NCBI RefSeq assembly: GCF_030272615.1
Contig: NC_081410.1
Span: 187,702,119-187,766,118, forward strand
DNA: 64,000 nt
Reading direction: 5' to 3'
From: Cryptomeria japonica
Taxonomy: Eukaryota > Streptophyta > Pinopsida > Cupressales > Cupressaceae
Shown here: positions 1 to 8,843 of the stretch, in pieces
Numbering within the stretch: the first letter of the stretch is position 1
Layout of the letters: every line of letters begins with the position of its first letter
Translations under genes and position numbers: made by a program
The notes under the pieces: generated by a model
Seen by the model: only the letters and a program-made list of their open reading frames with translations
What the model was told of the DNA's origin: nothing
Databases searched by the model: none

Positions 1-21
1 TGGTGTAACTGTCTCAGCTTC

Positions 22-880
22 CTATATCGGATGAGGCATTCTCGATTCAGTTATGATCATTTCCACTGCTAGTTCCCTATCATATGATATAGAATTATTT
101 TTGTACAAATCATCTACTTTCACATTAGCACTCTCCACAATTTTTTGCAATATTTTGTTATAACATCTATTTGCTTTGCTTTGAATTAAGTAACCAAGAA
201 ATATCCCTTCATCACATCTAGGATCAAACTTTCTAATTGAATCATCTCTTTTGATATAGCATTTACTTCCAAAAATTCTAAAATATTTAACAGTAGGTGT
301 ATGTCCAAACCAAAGTTCATAAGGAGTCTTATCGGTTTCACCTTTGATGTGAACTTTGTTGAATGTGTAGACTGTTTTACTCACTGCTTCCCTCCAATAG
401 ATATGAGGCAATTTGGCTTCCATCATCATAGATCTTGTTGCATCCAAAATGGTTTTGTTCTTTCTTTCCACTACTCCATTTTACTGAGGAATCCTAGGTG
501 CAGATAGTTGTCTCCTGATTCCATTTGTCTCACAATAACTGTTAAATTCATGAGAAGTGAACTCACCTCCTTGATCTGATCTTAGACATTTGAATCAAAT
601 CAAGTACATCATTAGATTTATCATGTATTCTCTTAAAATAATTTCTAACTTTCTTACCCAATTGATATTCCTTACATACTAGATTATGAGGCTTCATAAT
701 CTTAGGCATATCTCTAACTGCCTTAATTGAACTAATCTTGATAATACAATCAAAATTAATATGACACAACCTCTTATGCCATAACCAACTCTCATCAATA
801 TGAGCAATTAAGCATGTCTTATTACCAGTGTTCAAGTGGAAGATATTACTTCCAGTCTGAATACTGGTTACAATCTCCAA
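22..880 (-). pseudogene. Copia pol fragment of E1: pre-integrase and integrase
   Basis: Integrase of a Ty1/copia polyprotein, which would insert the element's cDNA. The stretch 563-880 encodes the pre-integrase zinc-finger region (an HKRLCHINFDCI-like block and a C-x2-type CKEYQLGKK block). The stretch 22-471 encodes the second half of integrase with VERKNKTILDA, the WREAV block and the YELWFG block. Compared with D, about 200 bp of the catalytic core is missing near 585-595, so the first catalytic Asp region is lost and the join falls directly before an R-S-D-Q-G-G-E-F-like block. A stop interrupts the frame near 482. Non-functional. Confidence 0.8.
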
Positions 881-918
881 ACCAATCTTGTTAATGATTT
901 TGCATTTTCTATTTTAAA

Positions 919-2314
919 CTAAAGTTGGAAACCCTTGTCCACTAATTGACCAACACTCAAAAGATTATGTTTTAAATCTTCTACATTATAAACATTATCG
1001 GTATTATGTTTTCCATCCAAAGAAATAATACCTCTACCTTTGATCATACATGCTTTGTCATCTCCAAATCTGACTTGACTGCCATTGTATTCTTGCAGGG
1101 ACAAAAATTTCCCTTTGTCTCTAGTCATATGATTTGAGCATACACTATCAATTACCCATTCATCCTTATCTTCATCTTTTGTTGCCAGGGCCTTCTCTTC
1201 ATTCTTGATATCTAGTTCTGGTTCATCCTCCTTCAAAGCATAGAACACCCATTCCTTTCCATTGTTGGATACACTAGCAGAGTCTTATGTCGGTTCATTC
1301 ATAGAGTCATCAGTTACTCCTTCCTCATCTTCTATGTAGCATTGTTTAACTTTCTTGAATCTATATTTGTTCTAGTTAGGCTTAAAAGTTTTCTTAACTC
1401 TTTCCTCAAACCTTGCATTCCTTTCAGGACATCTACATGCAAAATAACCAATCTTATTACATGCAAAACATTTAAAAGGTTCTTTAACTTCATACTTACT
1501 TCTAGTCGATCCTTTAGGTACTCTTCTAGCAAATAAGGCTTCAAGTTTCTCAAGTTCTTCATCTTCTTTCCTCATGTCTTTCAATTCTTTTGCATATAGG
1601 ACTTTCCAATCACTTTTGTCAGTAGATGATGATGATGATGCATGAAAACCAGGTTTAGACTTTACAGCTCTAGAAGATCCAAATTCTTCAAGCTTTAAAG
1701 CAAATAATTTCCCAATCAAAAATGTCTTTGTTAACTGAAGTGTTTGCCATTGTTCTTAACTCATTAATTGCAGTTGCTTTCATCTTGTTAGCTGGTGGAA
1801 GGGCTCTCAAGACTTTGGAAACTATTTCATCTTCACATAGAAATCCTCCACAACATTGAATTCCCATAACAATCTCATTTACTCTTTCCATAAATTCGAC
1901 AATTCTTTCGTTATCTTTCATTTTCAAGTTTTCATATCTTACCCAGTAACCATCAAGTTTAGCAATTTTGACAATAGGGTCACCTTCACTCATATTTTTT
2001 AATTTGTTCCACATAACCTTTGCCGATGATTTATCAATAAATCCCATGATCTGTTGATCAGTAAGTGCACACAAGACGGCTTCTCTTTCTCTGCAATCAT
2101 TTTCAATATTCTTATCCAAGTCTGCAGGAGAAGGATTACTAGATGTCGGATCATACGGTGTGTATCCTTTCTCAGTGATCTCCCAAATATCCTTTTCAAG
2201 ACATCTAATATGAGTCTCCATTTGAATTTTCCATATCCCATAATTTGTTCCATCAAGCTTAGGGATTTCTCTTCTGAAAATAGATGTTGGTGGATTAGAA
2301 GTTTTAGCTACCAT
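919..2314 (-). pseudogene. Copia gag and protease of E1
   Basis: Gag starts at the ATG complementary to 2312-2314 and shows the copia gag features KLDGTNYGIWK and a UBN2-like region (1688-2314). A frame change near 1700 leads to the zinc knuckle at 1372-1719, where the CCHC motif reads CFACNKIGYFACRC; the His is replaced by Tyr. Protease follows at 919-1248 with VIDSVCSNHM, so the catalytic D-[ST]-G reads D-S-V. Gag would build the particle and protease would mature it. Frameshifts and both motif changes make this copy dead. Confidence 0.82.
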
Positions 2315-2344
2315 AGGATCTACCTCAAGTGGTTAAGCTTCTAC

Positions 2345-3579
2345 AAAAAATTATAACATTTAATCCACAATGCAACCTTAAACCGGAGCACATAAATATT
2401 TAAATACCAATAAAGCAGAAAAAGATACCGGTAAACAATGTAACTCAACAATTTAACAAATAATCAATGCAAAGCAAGCATACCACATAACACCATGATT
2501 TGTATATGGAAAACCCAAAAAGGGAAAAACCATGGTGGGAAGCCTACCCATAGTCAAATGATACTTCTACAGAAAGTATGTGATACAATGAGGGGCCTAC
2601 ACATGCGGGAAGGCACACTTCCTAGAGGGTACTGCTCATTACAAAAGAGTCTCACTGACTACAGAGGTTAAAACCACCTCAAGGTATTTAGACAACAATC
2701 CATAATAAAGAACTACGATAAATAGTATCTACCATGCCTGATTACAGTCCTGGTTAAGCTCGATACCAAAGGCCTTTGACCTCTTTTGGCCTTAATCCCA
2801 ATTCGATCCTTAATGATCAACCTAATCCTTTGTTTGAATGATATTACAATATTCACACATTACATTCCTTTTCCACACCATGCCATAATCTACAATGAGA
2901 TCTTACATCATTTTATACCAACCCTAAGACCTAATCCAACTAGGTCAACCACCTAAAAGATATTACAATAAGATCATTACATAAATTCATTTTACAATGA
3001 TATGCCATGTCGTCTTAGGACCAAAACAACAATTACAAATCCTTAAATCATCTCAAAACATGCCGATAAGGTGTAGAGTACACATTATCATGATATTGGT
3101 CCATAACCTAGATAGGCATCGGACCTATTTTGGGTCCACCACGCTAAAGAAATGTCTTTAAGTAGTTGAAGCATGATCAAAGAACATCTTTGGCATCCTG
3201 AAATCCATTTAGAAGACACACCAACACTACTTATACATCCTATCAAGATTCCTTAGTGAAAGCTCTGTCAATAAAACCTTAAACTAATGTCAGTAAGGGT
3301 TTACAAGAATTTATGATAGCATCTAATTACCAAGCCAATACCAACTGACCAAAACATGGTGTAGGAACATGTAACACATAAAATCAAACATACTCCATTG
3401 ATCCAAACATGCCAGAAGTGTCCAACAGATAATCTCTTCTATCGGTAACACTAGATCTTCTACCGATAACCAAAACCTATTTGTTGGTAACCTTCCATAA
3501 CAGCTAGTGTCGATAACCAACTATAATAGGTAGTGTTGACATCAATGCAACAATAATCAATTCATCCATAATGCTAATA
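2345..3579 (-). repeat. 5' LTR of E1 with its primer-site end deleted
   Basis: Similar along its length to the two LTRs of D (44842-46069 and 50684-51909), including the leader module TGGAAAACCC...GGGAAAAACCATGGTGGG at about 2515-2552. In D the gag leader continues into the primer-binding site and the LTR terminus. In E1 both are missing: the shared leader phrase TTAAGCTTCTA (to about 2344) runs straight into LTR-internal sequence. I infer a deletion of roughly 70-90 bp covering primer site and LTR terminus. Confidence 0.7.
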
Positions 3580-4282
3580 GACTTAACCATTGATCCCAAA
3601 AACCATACCCAATTACATGAATAAGTCACCTATAAATGCAGATCATCAACCTTATTTATAAGGTTGACTAAACCCTAAACCCAAAAACCATAGTTACAAA
3701 AATTACATCACATAATACCACCAGACTAATATTATGATTTACATTACATAGCATGGACCTAATTCAAATATCCAAACAATTACATCCTTCAGAAATTCTG
3801 CTAAGACCAAAATCCAACACATTTCACCAACAGGTAGAAACCCTCAATGCAATTACACAAAAGGTCTAATTGGATCCAAATAGGGCCATCATAACAACAT
3901 GCTAGCCAATGCAAACTCACCAAACACTTAGGACATGATCAAGAAGTACCTTCAACATGATAGAAATTGATTCCATAAGCTAGACCAAAACCATCTTGCC
4001 AAATCATCAAATATCGCTAACCGGTAAAGCCAACCAATACCAAAATACCAACTGGGAACATAAGCGATAGTTACTAGAGCACCAAATCATGAACCAATAG
4101 AATATGAAAAGCATATAACCATCCTGAATAAGCATCCAAAACTGAATCCAAGGATCTGATCATACCAGATCAAAATCAAAGCCAAAACAAGGATGAACAC
4201 CAAGTCTAACTGGGATAAGTCCAACTGAGATACAATGTTGACATCAATGACAACACTTAACCAAATCTAGCATATTCCAACA
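3580..4282 (-). repeat. 3' LTR of C, remaining part
   Basis: Aligns with the outer part of C's 5' LTR (41426-41598 joined to 42650-43206). It ends in CCAACA directly before the polypurine tract. A minus-strand TATAAATA (complement of 3653-3660) sits in a small inverted repeat, AACCTTATTTATAAGGTT, and could be the LTR TATA box. The same place in the 5' LTR (about 41495) reads TTATTGATAAGG, so that copy has lost the motif. Confidence 0.78.
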
Positions 4283-4569
4283 ATATCCCCCTTTGTCATT
4301 GATGGAAAAACTAAATCTGAGAAACATCCAAGTGCCAAGGAATGCCAACAATCTCCCAAAAGCTGATCTAAAATATATCTCCCCCTTAGATTAATTGATT
4401 TACATGTGAGCACCATCTCTCCCAAGGATTTGACTTTTTTCACATAAACACCATCTCTCCCCTTTTGACATTAATGACAAAGGACAAATACCAAACCAAA
4501 AATACAGAACTAAACAACTAAATACTCCCCCTAAGTAGTAGAATCATTTCATCAACCCAGATAAAAAAA
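4283..4569 (-). other. Polypurine tract and 3' untranslated region of C
   Basis: The minus strand reads AAAGGGGGATAT immediately before the LTR (4283-4294). This is the usual polypurine tract that primes plus-strand cDNA. The rest is AT-rich untranslated sequence like D 46082-46380. Seven A bases end the segment at 4569; five of them are the likely target duplication of the inserted array, repeated at 36556-36560. Confidence 0.72.
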
Positions 4570-6079
4570 TGATGAATCAATGATGAACAATTAGTACCAA
4601 ACCAGTACTCAGAGGGGGGTGGGGGGGTGAATCAATATAGACAAAAACACTTTTCCTTGAACCGGTTTGACTAAAAACACTGCACTTTACTGGCAAGAAA
4701 TAACACCAGTCTAAACTAGATTACTACCGATTAAACACAGTAAGAATGTGAAAGACATAAACTGATAACTCTTAGCTTTCCACACAACCTAACATCTTAT
4801 TTCCATTTCAACCTTAGGCATAAACAACCACTCTACCATCAGAAATATAATAACTTCCTAGTTCAACATGATTTACCACTTGATGGAAAATAACAAAGCA
4901 TCACATGAAAAGGCATCACACATGACACATATTTTTCACGTGGAAACCCAACTAGGACAAACCACGGTGGGGATGAATACGCACAAGCTGTTCTTTGAAC
5001 CCTTTTGAAGTTTTCTCTGTTAGGAGCCTAGTCTGGTTAAAGACAATTACAATAGGTTCTATTAGGAACCGATCCTGCTATGGATCACCCCATTAAGGGA
5101 TGGCTAAAATACCTGGTTAACGGTTAAACCCTGTTAAAGGTTACCTTGTTAGAGGATTTTAAGAACTCAATGATTTTGAGTCACCCTGTTAAAGGATTTA
5201 TAGCAAGCCAGTTAAAGCTACCTTGCTAAGTGATTTTCCAACTGTTGAAGTGGTTAGAGGTCAACAAGTATTACAATGATCTAGTAACAACACTCGATGC
5301 CAATGCAGATCCGCTTTAGTTCCTTCCTTCTACAATCACACTCTGCAGGTATCTATTCTTTTATTTGGTCTCGTAGGAATCACGTATCTCTGCACTTAGA
5401 TACACACACAACATTTTCCAACAACTTCAACATGAAAAACAACATCGACCTTATAGGAAAGAGATAGGTCGGTAGCATAAACCCTAAACCCTAAACATTT
5501 AGGTTAAGAAATTCAATCGGTTCAAACCTAAACAGTGAACATATTGCATTGATTACAACAGTCTTGAATAGATCTCAAGACGTTCTCCAATGTTCATCCT
5601 TCGCCACTTCTTGGAGGCTGATAACCCATCACGCATTCTCCACCATTCACAGAGAATTCACACATTCCCGTGGTAGATAGGATCAGTCTCCTTCATGAAA
5701 GATCCTTCACGTGCACAAGGTTGACGTGGCAACACAAGTTGTTCTTCATTACAATGCTAACTCATCACATGATGTAATCAGTTGAATCACACAGGCATGG
5801 AACACTTCAACCAAAAACCCTGAAGCTGAGACTACCAACTGGTAGTCATACCATATGAAACCTTAATACAAAAAATTCCACATACCGGTTCACATTCCAA
5901 CATACCGGTTCACTTGGACAAGCATACCGCTTCACTTTTTCACATATACCGGTTCACAACATCATACTGGTTCTCTTGCTAGTTGCTTACTTCAATATAC
6001 CAGTTCACTCTTCAATATATTGATATCAATCACAACATACAATATCATCATGTCATCATACTCTTCACATATGCCAACA
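4570..6079 (-). repeat. LTR1 of array A (3' LTR of internal 1)
   Basis: 1510 bp, TG...CA, starting TGATGAATCAATGATG and ending ATATGCCAACA. Next to it at 6080 the plus strand reads ATCTCCCTTTTTGGC, the mutated polypurine tract. It contains a C/G-run tract near its start (4612-4634), the leader module near 4937-4975, a degenerate CCTGTTAAAGGATT repeat (5083-5245), a 7-bp-stem palindrome GACTACC-AACT-GGTAGTC (5830-5847) and an array of ATACCGGTTCAC-like motifs (5880-6010). Confidence 0.88.
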
Positions 6080-6379
6080 ATCTCCCTTTTTGGCATTGAT
6101 GGCAATATACAAAGATATCTCTCTGCTTCACATCTTTTCCCCCAATACTAGAGATATCTTCTCTACTTCACATCTTCTCCCCTTTGACAATAATGCCAAA
6201 ATGGAGGCACAAACATCCATGATCTACTATGTTGCTCCCCCTGAGGAGTAGCATCCTTCAACACATCAATCCTGAAAAGATTTGACAATGCAATACCTGA
6301 CTAATGTGGAGCACATACCTTTAGTTCACCTGTTGAAGGGGTAGCACCCCTAATTCACCTCTTAAATAGGTAAATGTAG

Positions 6380-6926
6380 CCTTTGGTAGAGGCTTGGCGA
6401 ATATATCTGCTAACTAATCTTTACTAGAAACATGTTCCAATACAACCTCTTTGTTCTGAACTTTCTCCCTCAAGAAATGATACTTGAGCTCGAAGTGCTT
6501 GGTTGTAGCATGCAATATCAGAGTCTTGGAAATATTAATTGCACTTATGTTATCATAAAATATGCTCATCGATTCATATATAGGGACTTTGAAACCATTG
6601 AATACATGCTTCATCCAAATTGTCTGAGTGCAGTTCATAAATGTTGCTACATATTCTGCTTTTGTTGTGGACTAAGAGATACAACTCTGCTTCTTGCTCA
6701 TCCATGAGACAAGTCTACCACCAAGAAAGAATGCACCACTGGTTGTGCTCTTCAGGTTGTCCACATTACCATCCCAATCGACATCAGTAAACACTTTGAG
6801 ATTGAAATCATTATTTTATGGATACCACAATCCATAATCTATAGTTCCCTTCAGATATCTAAGAATCCGCTTGATTGATACCAAGTGGGATTCTCTTGGG
6901 CTTTTCTAGAACTGTGCAGTAATGCC
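6380..6926 (-). pseudogene. Copia A internal 1: RNase H and end of RT
   Basis: C-terminal RNase H of a copia polyprotein, which degrades the RNA strand during reverse transcription. Visible blocks on the minus strand are a GGRLVSW-like stretch, NCTQTIWMKHV, FYDNISAI (catalytic Asp kept) and the TKHFELKYHFLRE block (6414-6638). A TAA and a TAG interrupt it. The sequence breaks at 6926 where G inserted; the matching upstream coding part resumes at 24642. Confidence 0.82.
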
Positions 6927-8470
6927 TATAGATAGGAATCTGGAAATCATCAAAGCAAATCAATATTAGTCATAGCTCAATCACAAAAGCAGATTGCAAT
7001 GATCAATCCTAACACACTCAATAAAGACACGAAAACAAAACATTCAATATTTGAAAATTAAGCAAACCAAGTGCAGATTTGAATGTCTCCTTCATGTGGC
7101 TCCATTGTCCTTCTTTCTCCTTCAAATAGCTTTGTTGTGGATCTCACCTACTAGTGCATGATCATGACATGAAAGCAAGTAGACAAGATGATTGCTCAAG
7201 AATACTCGAAGCGTGATTGATTCGACAAAGTGATTATTAGATCGGGATTGAAGAAAATCATCCAATTTATAGACAAATTGGAGAGATGATCAAATTAGCA
7301 TGAAGAGATTCAAATGGAAATTGCAAATCAAGAATGTCAATTATGACAAATTTATGACAAATTTGCACTTTCTATGCAAAATTGATTGATTGATAATTTA
7401 TGACAAGATTATGACAAATTTCTATGTCAAAATTGATTGATTGTCAATTATGACAAATTATGACAAATTGAAATGTCATTCCCATGAAATTAGGAGAGAA
7501 ATAGGAGGAAATTGAATTAGAAATTAGGAAAACTAGAAAATTGGAAAAATAGGAATTAGGAAATTAGAAATTTAGTGAATTAATTAATAATTTTTCATTT
7601 ATTAATTTATTCACAAAGAGGGAATTTAGAAATTGATGAAAAATTAGGAAATTAGTGAATTAGGAGAAATTAGGTAAATCAATTAATAATTTGTCATTTA
7701 TTAATTAATTCACAAAAAGAGGAATAATTAATTAGCCAATTAAATTAAACATTTAATTGTGACACAAAGACCTAGGATAAATAAATAAATTATTTAACCT
7801 AGAGGGGAAATGACAAACAGGGTTGAATGAATAAAATCATGAAACCCTAAAAGATGAATTTGAAATGCAAAGATGACAATTAGGTCCTGATTGAAGAATC
7901 GATTTGATCATGATTTTGACTTGATAAAAGACCAATGCTGACAAATGATTTGATTGATAAATGCACCAATTGATGAGGAACAATGACTAATTGATCCAAA
8001 TTGACACAATTGAGAAAGACGACGATCGATGACAAATTGATCACAAAATGACAAGATTGACAAGGGGACAAGAATCGATGACAAAATAGATCACAAGATG
8101 ACAAGATTGATGACAAATTGATCAAAAGACAAGAATCGATGACAAATCGATCGCATGATGACAAGATTGATAAGAGGACAAAACCCTAATTAGGATTGAC
8201 GATGTCCAAAATGATGACAAATGAATACACACATAGATGCGACAGGATAAGATTGACCAAAATCATGACTGAAGATTATTGTCGACAAGACCAAATTCGA
8301 GAGTGAGATAAATGAAGAAATCCAGAAGAAGGACTCAATGCTCACAAATGATAAAGACCAAGTGTGAATCATAGGAGAAATGTTAATGCGATGCAAAAAC
8401 CCTAAAATAAGGCAATGCGCAAATGTTAAAGTATGACTCCGCAAGCGTTAACCATTTTTAGGTGTCTACA
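6927..8470 (-). repeat. 3' LTR of G
   Basis: Starts TATAGATAGG, where the other copy has TGTAGATAGG, so the terminal TG is mutated to TA. It ends GGTGTCTACA at 8470. Inside are ATGACAAATT-type repeats (7340-7460), two AT-rich inverted repeats around 7575-7615 and 7673-7711, and a long degenerate tandem series of GATGACAAATTGATCACAA-like units (about 7900-8230). Confidence 0.93.
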
Positions 8471-8485
8471 TTTTGCCCCTCTTTG
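8471..8485 (-). other. Polypurine tract of G
   Basis: The minus strand reads AAAGAGGGGCAAAA immediately upstream of the 3' LTR, the expected place and composition for the plus-strand primer of a gypsy element. Confidence 0.8.
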
Positions 8486-8754
8486 AGACAATGTGATTTT
8501 AAGCGTTGTTTCAAAGAACAATAATGAAAATGCCCTAGACAATGACAATGACATATGCATGCCCCCTCGAGGAATTGGCCGGAAACATGCAGAAAAGAGG
8601 CCAATTGATCGATAATAATGATAGAACATGATAGGAGCAAATAGACTGACAATCGGAGACTGGATGCACAAAAGACAAGCAATTGAAGGTGCAAAAGACC
8701 ACAACCAACATGAGATGGAGAGAGTGCATGCCCATCTATGCACTGACAAAGATC

Positions 8755-8762
8755 TATAAATA
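8755..8762 (+). promoter_or_regulatory. TATA box of the antisense PMD gene
   Basis: TATAAATA in the context CTATAAATAAG, a consensus plant TATA box, on the plus strand between the 3' LTR and the PMD gene. It is 89 bp upstream of the first-exon ATG at 8844, giving an expected start site near 8785-8795 and a leader of about 50-60 nt. It points away from gag-pol. Function is inferred from sequence and position only. Confidence 0.5.
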
Positions 8763-8843
8763 AGACAAAGAGAGTGAAAATTGCTCATTTGCACTAGCCC
8801 AAGAGGAGAATTTGTTGCTCTGGAAAAAGACACTTGCAGAGAG

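Larger units (their letters stand above)
1..3579 (-). mobile_element. Copia element E1, right part only, inserted in the 3' LTR of element C
   Basis: Minus-strand Ty1/copia element whose 3' part lies beyond the window start. Reading from high to low coordinates: 5' LTR, gag, protease, pre-integrase and integrase. It belongs to the same broad family as element D, with closely similar gag and integrase. The right edge is put at 3579 because E1's LTR similarity to D stops there and C's LTR sequence (compare 41426 onward) begins at 3580. The terminal CA of the LTR seems mutated to TA. The other edge and the target-site duplication are outside the window. Confidence 0.8.

Noticed and set aside
5478-5500. 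AAACCCTAAACCCTAAAC, a telomere-like repeat
   Set aside because: Only two units, and the same phrase sits at the same place in LTR2 (29078). It is part of the LTR, perhaps a telo-box-like motif, not telomeric DNA.
7340-8230. Regular repeats in the G LTRs as a CRISPR-like array
   Set aside because: Units are degenerate, spacers are not unique or even in length, and the context is a plant LTR.
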